Shown here: positions 15,294 to 25,010 of the stretch, piece by piece
Layout of the letters: the number at the start of each line of letters is the position of its first letter
Numbering within the stretch: the stretch's first letter is position 1
From: an uncultured Clostridia bacterium
Lineage (GTDB): Bacteria > Bacillota > Clostridia > Oscillospirales > Acutalibacteraceae
NCBI GenBank assembly: GCA_946407065.1
Contig: CAMJMQ010000001.1
Coordinates: 62,001-126,000, forward strand
Direction: 5' to 3'
DNA: 64,000 nucleotides
Position numbers and translations under genes: made by a program
The notes under the pieces: model-generated
What the model saw: the letters and a program-made list of their open reading frames with translations, nothing else
What the model was told of the DNA's origin: nothing
Database searches by the model: none

Positions 15294-17054
15294 ATGAAAT
15301 CTATCATGCGACATTTCACGGCGCGTGACTGGGTCGCCACCGCCGGCGCGGTGGTACTGATCGCGCTTTCCGTATGGCTGGAGCTCTTGATGCCCGACTA
15401 CATGAAGAACATCACCGAGCTGTTGATCACGCCGGGCTCCACCGTCCCCGACATCCTGTGGGCAGGGGGCAAGATGCTGCTGTGCGCCTTGGCAAGTCTG
15501 GTGGTCAGCGTGCTGGTCACGGTGATCTCGGGCTATCTTGCCGCGAACTACTCGTTCAATGTGCGCGCCAAGCTCTATGACGCGGTCGAGGGCTTCTCCA
15601 TGGCGGAGATCAACCGCTTCTCCACCGCCTCGCTGATCACCCGCTCCACCAACGACATCACGCAGGTACAGACCATCATCGTATTCGGTCTGTTCGTCAT
15701 CGTGCGCGCGCCGCTGATGGCGGTGCTGGCGATCTCGAAGATCGCCGACCACAGCTCCGAGTGGACGATCTCGGCGGGCGTTGCCGTCGTGCTGGTCATC
15801 ATCATTCTGGCGATCTGCTTCATCTTCGCGCATCCGCTGTTCAAGCGCATCCAGACCCTGACCGACAACATCAACCGCATCACCCGCGAGAACCTGACCG
15901 GTCTGCGCGTGGTACGCGCCTACAACGCCGAGGATTACCAGAAGAACAAATTTGAGCAGGCGAACAAAGACCTGACGAACAACAACATGAAGGCGCACCG
16001 CATCATGTCGATCATGATGCCGTCGATGATGCTGATCATGAACGGGATGAGCCTGGTCGTCTACTGGATCGGCGCCTATCTGATCGACGGCGCGCCGCTG
16101 ATGGAAAAGGGGCAGCTCTTCCTCGACATGACCGTGTTCTCGCAATACGCGCTGATGGTCATCATGGCGTTCATGATGCTGAACATGATCTTTATCATGG
16201 GACCGCGCTCCCTCGTCGCCGCCAAGCGTATCAACGAGGTCATCGACACCGAAAGCTCCGTCACCGACGGCAAAGGCGTGGATCATACCGAAAAAGTCGG
16301 CGAGATCGAATTCAGGAACGTCTGCTTCCGCTATCCCGACGCGGCGGATGATGTGCTGAAAAACATCAGCTTCACCGCCAAAAAGGGCGAGACCGTCGCG
16401 ATCATCGGCTCGACCGGCTGCGGCAAATCCACGATGATCAACCTGATCCCGCGCTTTTATGACGCGACCGTGGGCGAGGTGCTGGTGGACGGCGTGAACG
16501 TCAAAGAATACACACTCGAACAGCTCCACAACAAGATCGGCTATGTGCCCCAGAGAGCGGTACTCTTAGCCGGTACGATCAACACCAATATCGCGATGGG
16601 CGACAACGGCACCGAGGGCTATACGCAGGAGGACGTCATGCGCGCCGCCGAGATCGCGCAAGCAAAGGACTATATCGAAAATTACTCCGACGGCTATGAG
16701 CACCCTGTCGCGCAGGGCGGCTCCAACCTCAGCGGCGGACAGAAGCAGCGCGTCTGTATCGCGCGCGCTGTGTGCCGCAAGCCCGAGATCCTGATCTTTG
16801 ACGACAGCTTCTCGGCGCTCGACTACAAAACCGACCGTGAGCTGCGTGAATCCTTGAAAAAGGAGACCGCGGGCACGACCAACATCATTGTCGCTCAGCG
16901 TATCGGCACCATCAAGGACGCCGACAAGATCATCGTCCTCGACGAGGGCAGGATCGCCGCGATCGGCAAGCACAAGGAGCTGCTCAAGACCTGTCAGATC
17001 TATCACGAGATCGGACTGTCACAGCTCGGAGAGGAGGAGCTGAACAATGTCTGA
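15294..17054 (+). CDS. ABC exporter half-transporter, degenerate-site subunit
   Basis: About 586 residues: six helices (to about 320) and an ATPase domain with Walker A GSTGCGKST, signature LSGGQKQR and Walker B ILIFDDS. The residue after the Walker B Asp is Asp, not the catalytic Glu, so its own site is weak. The partner downstream has a normal Glu but a modified signature. This asymmetry is standard in heterodimeric type IV exporters such as BmrCD or TM287/288, which expel drugs or lipophilic compounds. ATGs at 15288 and 15294 are both possible; AAGGAAG fits the second better. Its stop overlaps the partner start. Confidence 0.88.
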   Translation: MKSIMRHFTARDWVATAGAVVLIALSVWLELLMPDYMKNITELLITPGSTVPDILWAGGKMLLCALASLVVSVLVTVISGYLAANYSFNVRAKLYDAVEGFSMAEINRFSTASLITRSTNDITQVQTIIVFGLFVIVRAPLMAVLAISKIADHSSEWTISAGVAVVLVIIILAICFIFAHPLFKRIQTLTDNINRITRENLTGLRVVRAYNAEDYQKNKFEQANKDLTNNNMKAHRIMSIMMPSMMLIMNGMSLVVYWIGAYLIDGAPLMEKGQLFLDMTVFSQYALMVIMAFMMLNMIFIMGPRSLVAAKRINEVIDTESSVTDGKGVDHTEKVGEIEFRNVCFRYPDAADDVLKNISFTAKKGETVAIIGSTGCGKSTMINLIPRFYDATVGEVLVDGVNVKEYTLEQLHNKIGYVPQRAVLLAGTINTNIAMGDNGTEGYTQEDVMRAAEIAQAKDYIENYSDGYEHPVAQGGSNLSGGQKQRVCIARAVCRKPEILIFDDSFSALDYKTDRELRESLKKETAGTTNIIVAQRIGTIKDADKIIVLDEGRIAAIGKHKELLKTCQIYHEIGLSQLGEEELNNV

Positions 17055-18930
17055 GAACAAGACTCCCTCCACCGAAAAGGTATACATCAAAAAGCAGCGC
17101 GAGGCGCTGATCGGTATCGACAGCAAGCGTCCGCAGGCGAGAAAGGGCATGGGCGGCCCCCGCGGCGTCGTCACCGAAAAATCGGATAACTTCGGCGCAT
17201 CCTGGAAGAAGCTGCTCGACTATGCCAAGCCCCAGATGCCCGCGATCATCGTCGCGATGACCTGCGCCGTCATCGGCACCATCATCTCGCTGATCGGCCC
17301 CAAGCAGATCCAGAAAATCACCGACCTGATCACACAGGGCATCACCGGCACCATCGACCTCGACGCGGTGACCTCCACCAGCGTCTTCCTGATGATCCTG
17401 TACGGGATCAGCTGGCTGATGAACTTCGTCCAGCACTTCATCATGGCGACCGTCGCGCCGACCGTGAGCAGCCGCATGCGCACGGACATCACCAACAAGA
17501 CCAACCGTCTGCCGCTGCGATACTTCGACTCCACCCCGTTCGGCGACATCCTCAGCCGTATCACCAACGATATTGACACCATCGAGCGCACGCTGAACCT
17601 CAGTATCGCGCAGTTCATCACCTCGATCGCGCTGTTCTTCGGCTCGGCACTGATGATGTTCCTCACCAACTGGATCATGGCGCTGACCGCGATCTTCGCG
17701 TCCTTCCTCGGCTTCTTTATGATGTCCGCCATCATGAAGAAGTCCCAGCTCCACTTCAACCGCCAGCAGCGCCACCTCGGCGCGATCAACGGTCATGTTG
17801 AAGAGATCTACGCGGGTCACAACATCGTCAAGGCGTATAACTATGAGAAGGACAGCAAAGAGGAATTCAGCCGCATCAACCGCCATCTGCGCGACAGCGT
17901 GTTCAAGTCCACGGCGCTCTCCGGCGTGATGCAGCCGCTGATGACCTTCATCGGTAACCTCGGCTTTGTCGCGGTATTCGTCGTGGGCACCCTGCTCGCG
18001 AAGAACGAGGTCATCACCTTCGGCGTCATCATCGAATTCACCATCTATGTCCGCCTGTTCACCCAGCCGCTCCAGCAGCTGGCACAGAGCTTCTCGAGCA
18101 TGCAGAGTACCGCCGCGGCGGCTGACCGCGTGTTCGAATACCTCGGCGAGGAAGAGCTCCCCGACGAGAGCAAGAAGACCCGCCGCCTCGACAGCGTCAA
18201 GGGTAATGTGCGCTTTGAGCATGTGCGCTTCGGCTACAACCCCGACAAAATCATCATCAACGACTTTTCCGTCGACATCAAGGCGGGGCAAAAGGTGGCG
18301 ATCGTCGGCCCGACCGGCGCGGGCAAAACTACCATCGTCAACCTGCTGATGCGCTTCTATGAGCTCAACTCCGGACGTATCTACATCGACGACGTCCCCA
18401 TCGACGAGCTCACGAGAGAGAACGTGCACGAGCTGTTCTGCATGGTATTGCAGGACACATGGCTATTTGAGGGCACGGTACGCGAGAACCTCGCCTACAG
18501 CAAAGAGGGCGTGACGGATGAACAGCTCGAGCGCGCGTGTAAGGCGGTCGGCATCCACCACTTTATCCACACTCTCCCCCACGGCTATGACACCGTACTG
18601 GATGATAAGGCGAGCCTGTCGGCAGGACAAAAGCAGCAGCTGACTATCGCGCGCGCGATGATCGAGAACGCGCCCCTGCTGATCCTCGACGAGGCGACCT
18701 CGTCCGTCGACACCCGTACCGAACGCATCATCCAAAAGGCGATGGACGGCTTGACCGAGGGCAGAACGAGCTTTGTCATCGCTCACCGCCTGTCCACGAT
18801 CAAGAATTCCGATCTGATCCTCGTCCTCAAGGACGGCGACATCATCGGCGCGGGCACCCACGAAGAACTGCTCGCCGAGGGAGACTTCTACGCCGACCTG
18901 TACAACAGCCAGTTTGAGCAAAGCGCGTAA
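17047..18930 (+). CDS. ABC exporter half-transporter, catalytic-site subunit
   Basis: 627 residues. An extra N-terminal arm of about 50 residues (QARKGMGGPRGVVTEK) precedes the six-helix domain; the ATPase has Walker A GPTGAGKTT, a non-canonical signature LSAGQKQQ and Walker B LLILDEATS with the catalytic Glu. It overlaps the first subunit by eight bases (ATGTCTGA). Together they form one heterodimeric exporter in the membrane. Substrate unknown; no regulator gene is adjacent. Confidence 0.9.
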   Translation: MSENKTPSTEKVYIKKQREALIGIDSKRPQARKGMGGPRGVVTEKSDNFGASWKKLLDYAKPQMPAIIVAMTCAVIGTIISLIGPKQIQKITDLITQGITGTIDLDAVTSTSVFLMILYGISWLMNFVQHFIMATVAPTVSSRMRTDITNKTNRLPLRYFDSTPFGDILSRITNDIDTIERTLNLSIAQFITSIALFFGSALMMFLTNWIMALTAIFASFLGFFMMSAIMKKSQLHFNRQQRHLGAINGHVEEIYAGHNIVKAYNYEKDSKEEFSRINRHLRDSVFKSTALSGVMQPLMTFIGNLGFVAVFVVGTLLAKNEVITFGVIIEFTIYVRLFTQPLQQLAQSFSSMQSTAAAADRVFEYLGEEELPDESKKTRRLDSVKGNVRFEHVRFGYNPDKIIINDFSVDIKAGQKVAIVGPTGAGKTTIVNLLMRFYELNSGRIYIDDVPIDELTRENVHELFCMVLQDTWLFEGTVRENLAYSKEGVTDEQLERACKAVGIHHFIHTLPHGYDTVLDDKASLSAGQKQQLTIARAMIENAPLLILDEATSSVDTRTERIIQKAMDGLTEGRTSFVIAHRLSTIKNSDLILVLKDGDIIGAGTHEELLAEGDFYADLYNSQFEQSA

Positions 18931-19076
18931 GCGCTTTGCAACGATGTTTCGCTTTGCGAAGTGAAGGGACTGCGTTGTGATGTTCGCCGCGTTGCGGCGA
19001 GTGAAGTTTGCCTTACGGCACGTAATCGGCGGGCTTTGCCCGCACCCATTGATAAATAGTAAAGAGGTTCCATTGT

Positions 19077-19655
19077 ATGAATATTTGTGTATACGGCGCG
19101 TCGAGCAAGACCATTGACGCGCAATTCACCGACGCGGGTCACGCACTCGGCTATCTGCTTGCCAAGCACGGATACGGACTGGTATTCGGCGGCGGCGATA
19201 ACGGCATGATGGGCGCTGTCGCGCGCGGTACCCATGACGGCGGCGGCAGGATCATCGGCATCGCACCACGCTTCTTTAACGTCGACGGCGTTCTGTATCC
19301 GCACTGTGACGAGCTGATCTACACCGAGACCATGCGCGAGCGCAAGCAAAGGATGGAGGATCTGAGCGGCGCGTTCATCGTATCGCCCGGCGGCATCGGC
19401 ACGTTTGAGGAGTTCTTTGAGATTTTGACCCTCAAACAGCTCGGCAGAACCAAAAAGCCGCTGGTCATCCTCAACACCGCGGGCTATTATGACGATATGC
19501 TCAACATGATGCGCCGCACGGTCGAGAGCAATTTCATATCCGCACAGACCTTCGATTTGATCGCAGTCGTCAATACCCCCGAGCAGGCGATCGATTACAT
19601 CGAGCATTATGTCGAGCAGGAGGTCGACGTCGAAGAACTGCGCAAGCTGAAATGA
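19077..19655 (+). CDS. LOG family protein (TIGR00730), putative nucleotide phosphoribohydrolase
   Basis: 192 residues. GGGDNGMMGAVARG and the signature SPGGIGTFEEFFE are those of the LOG/YgdH family, which hydrolyse nucleoside 5-monophosphates to base and ribose 5-phosphate. The physiological substrate here is unknown. AAAGAGG precedes the ATG. Its last codon overlaps the start of the RAYT gene (AAATGAC), so a mobile-type gene has become translationally coupled to it. Confidence 0.87.
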   Translation: MNICVYGASSKTIDAQFTDAGHALGYLLAKHGYGLVFGGGDNGMMGAVARGTHDGGGRIIGIAPRFFNVDGVLYPHCDELIYTETMRERKQRMEDLSGAFIVSPGGIGTFEEFFEILTLKQLGRTKKPLVILNTAGYYDDMLNMMRRTVESNFISAQTFDLIAVVNTPEQAIDYIEHYVEQEVDVEELRKLK

Positions 19656-20236
19656 CAACAAAAGAACGCCCCGTCAGGAAACAGATCCGCATGCCGGAAT
19701 TCAGTTATTCAGAGAATCGGATTTATTTCATCACTATCTGTTCAAAAGACAAAAAGCAAACGTTTGGCAGAGTTGTAGGGTACGGCGCTTGCGACGTACC
19801 GAAGGTAGCGCTCTCCGCATATGGGAACACAATCGAGAAAACCATACATTTGATGGATAACAAATACAATAATGTTTTCATCGATCATTATGTTATTATG
19901 CCAAACCATGTACATATGTTGATCGCAGTCAGCCCGCCACCTGAAACAGAACGTGATAAAACCGCAAGGGTATCCTATTTCGGTACGTCGCAAGCGCCGT
20001 ACCCTACGGAGAATAACGATCTCAAAATCACGCTGTGCGGTAACGGTGACAGAGCAAATGAAATCATCCCAAAATTCATCTCATTATTCAAAAGATACTG
20101 CAATCACGAGATTGGATATAATATCTGGCAAAGACGGTACTATGACCACGTGATTCGGAGTTACCGAGAATACGAAAACGCATACCGCTACATCGACAAC
20201 AATCCAGCTCACTGGGCGGAGGATGAATACTACTGA
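19652..20236 (+). CDS. REP-associated tyrosine transposase (RAYT, Y1/IS200-like)
   Basis: 194 residues. The HUH motif is MPNHVHMLI (about residue 82), preceded by NNVFIDHYVI; the catalytic Tyr region is IWQRRYYDHVIRS (about 159-171), and the end YRYIDNNPAHWAEDEYY is typical of RAYTs. These enzymes nick single-stranded REP hairpins headed by GTAG or similar. The coding sequence contains a perfect 29-bp inverted repeat (19775-19803 and 19979-20007), each arm being a GTAG-headed REP palindrome translated in frame (VGYGACDVPK and YFGTSQAPYP). The gene is visibly more AT-rich than its neighbours, suggesting transfer. No own promoter is seen; it depends on the LOG gene. Confidence 0.88.
   Translation: MTTKERPVRKQIRMPEFSYSENRIYFITICSKDKKQTFGRVVGYGACDVPKVALSAYGNTIEKTIHLMDNKYNNVFIDHYVIMPNHVHMLIAVSPPPETERDKTARVSYFGTSQAPYPTENNDLKITLCGNGDRANEIIPKFISLFKRYCNHEIGYNIWQRRYYDHVIRSYREYENAYRYIDNNPAHWAEDEYY
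19775..20007. repeat. REP pair inside the RAYT gene
   Basis: A REP palindrome with GTAG head (19775-19800) and its exact inverse with CTAC tail (19982-20007). Similar REP units occur at 36127, 36212, 56891, 56980 and 62965. Confidence 0.85.
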
Positions 20237-20242
20237 CATAAC

Positions 20243-20275
20243 AAAACGACCCGACTTGCGTCAGGTCGTTTTTCT
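20243..20275. terminator. Terminator between RAYT and HAD genes
   Basis: Stem AAACGACC/GGTCGTTT followed by TTTCTTTT on the + strand; A-run on the other side allows use in both directions. Confidence 0.75.
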
Positions 20276-20303
20276 TTTGATGGGAATGGGTTTGCCCTAC
20301 CAA

Positions 20304-21017
20304 TTATAATGCTTCTAAAAACTTTACCAGATCCTCATATTTGCCCTGACGGAATTCGTCATACGGCAGGTCATGGGTGATCATGTGGTCGGTGACGAGG
20401 AACACATCGACCCCGAGCGCTTTACACGGCTGCATATCCTCGCGCACATCGTTGCCGATCATCAGCGCTTCCTCCGGCTTGACGCCGAAACGATCCAAGA
20501 TCTCCTGAAAATACAGGGGATTGGGCTTGCAATAGCTGCTGGTGTCGGCGGTGGTGATGTAGTCGAACATCCCGGGCTTGAGACCGACCCAGCCCATCCG
20601 CATATACACCGCCTCTTTCATAAAAACAGGCATGGTAGCAACCACGGCATAATCCGCCTTTTCCCTCATCAGCTCGGCGATCCGCACCGCGTAGGGGTTA
20701 GGCAGGGTGATGTCATACACATTCCCGAAGGTCGTGGTATAGTAATCCATCGTCGGCGGCTCGATCTGCTCGCGCGTATAGCCGCTGATCTTCTCCACTT
20801 CTTCATAGAATACCTCGATATTCTTTCTGCCGCTTTCGTTATAGAGCATGGCGCGCACGCCCTGGTTCACCGCGCCGGCGGCACGGACGGGATCAAGCCC
20901 GTATGCTGAGAATTTTTCCGATATATCGCGAAACCAGATCTCGACGAACCGCTCCTGCGTATAGATCGGGAGCAGGGTGTTATCGAGGTCGCTCATAATC
21001 AATTTGTACTTTTTCAA
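20304..21017 (-). CDS. HAD superfamily hydrolase
   Basis: About 237 residues. Motif I is MSDLDNTLLP with the nucleophile and acid Asp, motif II lies in the TMPVF region, the Lys is in SSYCKPNP, and motif IV is MIGNDVREDM. The helical cap between motifs I and II is of the C1 type. Probably a phosphatase acting on a small phosphorylated metabolite; substrate unknown. The start is unclear: ORF-track ATG 21044 and ATG 21029 lack a ribosome binding site, while TTG 21017 has GGTGAT four bases upstream, so I use it. The adjacent DUF1015 gene is divergent. Confidence 0.82.
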   Translation of the reverse strand: MKKYKLIMSDLDNTLLPIYTQERFVEIWFRDISEKFSAYGLDPVRAAGAVNQGVRAMLYNESGRKNIEVFYEEVEKISGYTREQIEPPTMDYYTTTFGNVYDITLPNPYAVRIAELMREKADYAVVATMPVFMKEAVYMRMGWVGLKPGMFDYITTADTSSYCKPNPLYFQEILDRFGVKPEEALMIGNDVREDMQPCKALGVDVFLVTDHMITHDLPYDEFRQGKYEDLVKFLEAL

Positions 21018-21069
21018 TTCTATCACCATTCCATAGTTTAGCATGATTCACGAAATTTCGCAATACTTA

Positions 21070-21098
21070 TTGTCAAACGGGCGGATTCATGCTATTCT
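21070..21098 (+). promoter_or_regulatory. Promoter of the DUF1015 gene
   Basis: TTGTCA, 17 bp, TATTCT ahead of the DUF1015 gene. Confidence 0.55.
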
Positions 21099-21169
21099 TT
21101 AAAAAAATCGGTCGAGATCGGACGCGCGCGTCTTTTTGATTCCACAACCGATAATGGAGATGATTTATA

Positions 21170-22360
21170 ATGAAGCATTTTAATCCCGCGAATATCCTGT
21201 TACCCAAGAGGAATTTTGACAAATGGGCGGTCGTCGCCTGTGACCAGTACACCAGCGAGCCGGAGTACTGGAACGATGTGGAGAAGATCGTCGGCGACGA
21301 GCCCTCGGCACTGCACATCATCCTGCCCGAGATCTATCTGAGCGACGACAACAGCGCCCGCATCAACGATATCAACGCCAACATGCAGCAGTATCTGGAC
21401 GGCGATGTGTTCGACACCTACGAGAACAGCATGATCTATGTCGAGCGCGAGTCCAATAACACCCTTCGCCGCGGCATCGTCGGCATCATCGATCTGGAGG
21501 ATTACGACTACCGCAAGGGCGCGACCTCCGCGATCCGCGCGACCGAGGCGACCGTGCTCGAGCGCATCCCTCCGCGTGTACAGATCCGCAAGGACGCTCC
21601 CCTCGAGATGCCGCATATCCTGCTGCTGATCGACGACCCGCAGCTCTCCGTTATTGAGCCGCTGGCTGAGAAGAAGGACGGCTTCAAGCAGGCATACGGC
21701 TTTGAGCTGATGAAGAACGGCGGCCATATCGACGGCTACTTCCTGCCCGACGAGGTCATCGCGCAGGTGCAGGACGCGCTGGAAGCGCTGATCGCCGACA
21801 AAGACGACAAGCTGCTCTTTGCTGTAGGCGACGGCAACCACAGCCTCGCCACCGCGAAGGAGTGCTACAACCAAAGCAAGAATCCCCTCGCGCGCTACGC
21901 GCTGGTCGAGGTGGTCAACATCCATGACAAGAGCATCGAGTTTGAGCCGATCTACCGCGTGCTGTTCAACGTTGACGCCAAGGATCTGCTCGACAAGTTC
22001 ATCGCGCATACTCAGGCGAACGGCAACGGCGAGAAGCAGACCTTCCGCTGCATCACCCCCGACTCCGACAAAGAGATCGAGGTCAAGGCGACCGCCAAGC
22101 TGCCTGTCGGCACATTGCAGACCTTCCTCGACGGCTACATGCAGGAGCACCCCGAGGTCAAGATCGACTACATCCACGGTGAGGACGTTGTCGAGAACCT
22201 GTGCAAGCAGGAGAACACCCTCGGCTTCATCTTTGAGGGCATGGGCAAGGATGAGCTGTTCCCCGCGATCACCGCGGACGGCTCCCTCCCCCGCAAGACC
22301 TTCTCGATGGGTCACGCCGCGGACAAGAGATATTATATCGAGGCAAGAAAGATCAAATGA
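21170..22360 (+). CDS. DUF1015 family protein
   Basis: 396 residues. The start MKHFNPANILLPKRNFDKWAVVACDQYTSEPEYW and the central FAVGDGNHSLATAK are diagnostic for DUF1015, a conserved cytosolic family of uncertain function sometimes placed near serine or 3-phosphoglycerate metabolism genes. The GDGNHSL motif suggests a nucleotide- or phosphate-binding site, by appearance only. GGAGATG precedes the start. A family C repeat begins at its stop codon. Confidence 0.88.
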   Translation: MKHFNPANILLPKRNFDKWAVVACDQYTSEPEYWNDVEKIVGDEPSALHIILPEIYLSDDNSARINDINANMQQYLDGDVFDTYENSMIYVERESNNTLRRGIVGIIDLEDYDYRKGATSAIRATEATVLERIPPRVQIRKDAPLEMPHILLLIDDPQLSVIEPLAEKKDGFKQAYGFELMKNGGHIDGYFLPDEVIAQVQDALEALIADKDDKLLFAVGDGNHSLATAKECYNQSKNPLARYALVEVVNIHDKSIEFEPIYRVLFNVDAKDLLDKFIAHTQANGNGEKQTFRCITPDSDKEIEVKATAKLPVGTLQTFLDGYMQEHPEVKIDYIHGEDVVENLCKQENTLGFIFEGMGKDELFPAITADGSLPRKTFSMGHAADKRYYIEARKIK

Positions 22361-22553
22361 TGAGGTGCTGTCCAAATCTTTGATTTGGCTAACAGCACCC
22401 ATGCAAGGCTCTCCCTCGTCGTCACTCGCCGTATTCGGTAAGCGTATCCGTTTGATACGCTTTGACCTCGTGTGGCGGCTCCTCCTCTCCCCATAACTCG
22501 GGGAGTTACGGGGAACCCCCTGAGGCGAACGCTGATTGGCTGAGAGCTACTGC
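22361..22553. repeat. Family C hairpin repeat, copy 1
   Basis: Begins GAGGTGCTGTCCAAATC as a long hairpin (arms GGTGCTGT/ACAGCACC), continues CATGCAAGGCTCTCC, contains a second hairpin (CTCCCCATAACTC...GAGTTACGGGG) and ends GCTGATTGGCTGAGAGC. Related units lie at 38451-38737 and 61748-61858. The ORF at 22333-22686 is a reading frame through this repeat. Confidence 0.75.
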
Positions 22554-22583
22554 AAAACCTACACATTACGTAATGACAAACAA

Positions 22584-22620
22584 AAAAGAACGCAGTTGGG
22601 ATGGCAACTGCGTTCTTTGT
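22584..22620 (-). terminator. Terminator of the pseudouridine synthase gene
   Basis: Stem AAGAACGCAGTTG/CAACTGCGTTCTT with a T-run on the - strand. Confidence 0.8.
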
Positions 22621-22624
22621 TATG

Positions 22625-23263
22625 TTATCGATTGAATAATGAGAAGTATTCATCCGTCGGATCGTGGGAGAAGCACAGCGCCTCATCCGTGAGGGGATGA
22701 ATAAAACTCAGCCTTGCCGCACAGAGTTGGATGTGGTTGGCGGGGATATGACTGCCGTAGCGACGGTCGCCGACAAGGGGCATTTTTCGCGATGCGAACT
22801 GCACGCGGATCTGGTGCGTTCTGCCGGTCAACAGACGGATCTGCAACAGAGAAAGCCGCTCTCCCTCATGCTCGATCGTTTGCAAAACCTCGTATCGCAG
22901 GCGCGCCTGTTTGACACCCTTGCGCTCCCGCTTGACGACGTAGCTTTTGTTCTTCCGTCGGTCGAAGTAGAGCAAGTCGGTATATTCTCCCCGCGCTTCT
23001 TCGGGCACGCCCTCGACGACGGCAAGGTAGGTTTTTTCGACCCTGCCCTGCTGTATCATGGCGCTCAACCGCCGTGCCGCGTTCTCAGTCAGCGCATAGA
23101 CCATCACGCCCTGCGTGGTGCGGTCGAGTCGGTGAACGGGGTAGATCGTGTCGCACCCCAACGCATCCTGCAACAGCGACGGCATATTCGGCTTGCGGTC
23201 GTCATCCTCACTGAGCACCCCATAAGGCTTACAGGCAACAAGAATCGATTTATCCCGAAACAA
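22625..23263 (-). CDS. RluA family RNA pseudouridine synthase
   Basis: 212 residues in the ORF track. The catalytic motif VHRLDRTTQGVM contains the essential Asp, and RTHQIRVQFA and LVGDRRYG follow at the usual spacing. It isomerises uridine in rRNA or tRNA; the exact site cannot be told. There is no S4 domain. The start is uncertain: the TTG at 23263 has no clear ribosome binding site and the family normally begins ten or so residues earlier, which here would run through QNEPLVLFRDKS without a standard start codon. A repeat (TCCTCATTCC array) lies directly upstream and may have changed the start. Confidence 0.85.
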   Translation of the reverse strand: MFRDKSILVACKPYGVLSEDDDRKPNMPSLLQDALGCDTIYPVHRLDRTTQGVMVYALTENAARRLSAMIQQGRVEKTYLAVVEGVPEEARGEYTDLLYFDRRKNKSYVVKRERKGVKQARLRYEVLQTIEHEGERLSLLQIRLLTGRTHQIRVQFASRKMPLVGDRRYGSHIPANHIQLCAARLSFIHPLTDEALCFSHDPTDEYFSLFNR

Positions 23264-23302
23264 AACGAGCGGCTCGTTCTGTCCCTCAACTTGGCATGTT
23301 TT

Positions 23303-23342
23303 ACTAATTCCTCATTCCTCATTCCTCATTCCTGATTCCTAA
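23303..23342. repeat. Heptamer-like array between fhs and rluA
   Basis: Repeats of CTCATTC/CTGATTC (AATGAGG on the other strand), a variant of the family B terminal arrays. It lies directly after the fhs stop codon. Confidence 0.6.
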
Positions 23343-25010
23343 TTAGAATAATCCGCTGATGACGCCGTCATCGCTGACGTCGATCCGCTCGGCGGCAGGC
23401 GCCTTCGGCAGCCCCGGCATCGTCATGATCGCACCGGTCAGCACGACAATGAAGCCCGCGCCCGCGGAAATGCGGACATTCTGCACATGGATGACAAAGC
23501 CCTCGGGCGCGCCGATCAGCTGAGCCTCATCCGAAAAGCTGTACTGCGTTTTTGCGATACAGATCGGCAGGTTGCCGTAGCCCATCGCGGTGATGCGCTG
23601 GATCTCCTTCTCGGCATTCTTGGTGAACGCCACGTGGCTCGCGCGGTATACGCGCTTACAGATGGCGCGGATCTTTCTTTCAATAGGCTCGTCAAGCTCG
23701 TAAGCGTAGGAGAAATCCTCGTTCGATTCCTCGTCGCACAGACGGATGACTTCATCAGCGAGATCAACGCCGCCGACGCCGCCGTCAGCCCATACGGTGG
23801 AGAGCACGGTGTTCACGCCCAGCTCCTTACAGCGGCGGATGACCATATCGATCTCCGCGTCGGTATCGGTCGGGAAGCGGTTGATCGCCACCACGCTCGG
23901 CAGCTTGTAGACGTTCTTGATATTATCGACATGGCGCAGCAGATTCGGCAGCCCCTTCTCGAGTGCCTCCAAATTTTCGGGATCAAGGTGCTTTTTATCT
24001 ACGCCGCCGTGCATTTTCAGCGCGCGGATGGTCGCGACGATCACAACCGCGTCGGGCTTCATGTCCGCGTAACGGCACTTGATATCGAGGAATTTTTCCG
24101 CGCCCAGATCGGCGCCGAAGCCCGCTTCCGTCACGGTGTAATCGCTCAGCTTACGCGCCACCTTGGTCGCGAGAACGGAGTTACAGCCGTGGGCGATATT
24201 GGCGAAGGGACCGCCGTGAACAAAGGCGGGGGTACCCTCCAGCGTCTGCACCAAATTCGGCTTGATCGCGTCCTTGAGCAGTGCGGTCATCGCGCCCTGC
24301 GCCTTGAGGTCGCCCGCGGTGACGGGCTTTTCGTCAAAGGTATAGCCGACGACGATGCGCGACAGGCGCGCTTTGAGATCGCTGATGGATTCGGCAAGGC
24401 AGAGGATCGCCATGATCTCGGATGCGACGGTGATGTCGTAGCCGTCCTCACGCGGCACGCCGTTGACCCTGCCGCCCAGACCGTCGGTCACAAAACGCAG
24501 CTGGCGGTCGTTCATATCCACACAGCGCTTCCATGTGATGCGGCGGGGGTCAATGTTCAGGCTGTTGCCCTGATAGATGTGGTTATCGAGCATCGCGGCG
24601 AGCAGGTTGTTTGCCGCGCCGATGGCGTGCATATCGCCCGTGAAATGCAGGTTGATGTCCTCCATCGGCACCACCTGTGCCCAGCCGCCTCCCGCGGCGC
24701 CGCCCTTGATGCCGAATACGGGTCCGAGAGACGGCTCACGCAGGGCGACGTTAGCGTTCTTGCCCAGTCGTCTGAGGCCGTCGGCAAGCCCGATGGTGGT
24801 GGTGGTCTTGCCCTCGCCCGCGGGGGTAGGGGTCATCGCGGTCACGAGGATGAGCTTGTTCTCCCTGTCCTCGCGCTTCAAAATATCCAAGCCGAGCTTT
24901 GCCTTATACTTGCCGTAATAATCAATGTACTCTTCGGGGATACCCGCCGTCTCGGCGATCTCCCAAATCGGTTTCATTTCACAGCTCTGTGCGATCTCAA
25001 TATCAGTCAT
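23343..25010 (-). CDS. fhs: Formate-tetrahydrofolate ligase
   Basis: 555 residues from ATG 25010 (GGAGATGATAAT upstream), the usual family length. The nucleotide-binding motif is [21 protein letters not shown], and [20 protein letters not shown] and [15 protein letters not shown] are family hallmarks. It makes 10-formyl-THF from formate, ATP and THF, supplying purine synthesis or running in reverse in one-carbon fermentation. In purine-degrading clostridia this step yields ATP, which suits the nearby purine genes, but the link is contextual. Own promoter at 25119-25147; divergent from xpt. Confidence 0.96.
   Translation of the reverse strand: MTDIEIAQSCEMKPIWEIAETAGIPEEYIDYYGKYKAKLGLDILKREDRENKLILVTAMTPTPAGEGKTTTTIGLADGLRRLGKNANVALREPSLGPVFGIKGGAAGGGWAQVVPMEDINLHFTGDMHAIGAANNLLAAMLDNHIYQGNSLNIDPRRITWKRCVDMNDRQLRFVTDGLGGRVNGVPREDGYDITVASEIMAILCLAESISDLKARLSRIVVGYTFDEKPVTAGDLKAQGAMTALLKDAIKPNLVQTLEGTPAFVHGGPFANIAHGCNSVLATKVARKLSDYTVTEAGFGADLGAEKFLDIKCRYADMKPDAVVIVATIRALKMHGGVDKKHLDPENLEALEKGLPNLLRHVDNIKNVYKLPSVVAINRFPTDTDAEIDMVIRRCKELGVNTVLSTVWADGGVGGVDLADEVIRLCDEESNEDFSYAYELDEPIERKIRAICKRVYRASHVAFTKNAEKEIQRITAMGYGNLPICIAKTQYSFSDEAQLIGAPEGFVIHVQNVRISAGAGFIVVLTGAIMTMPGLPKAPAAERIDVSDDGVISGLF

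Noticed and set aside
16984-18429. 481-residue - strand ORF opposite the second ABC subunit
   Set aside because: Shadow of a strongly supported gene; His/Asp/Arg-rich translation without recognisable domains.
22333-22686. ORF with TPRVMGRGGAATRGQ, similar to one at 38418-38807
   Set aside because: The similarity of the two ORFs comes from the shared family C repeat; frames differ at the ends, no ribosome binding site, and stems are better explained by structure than by coding.
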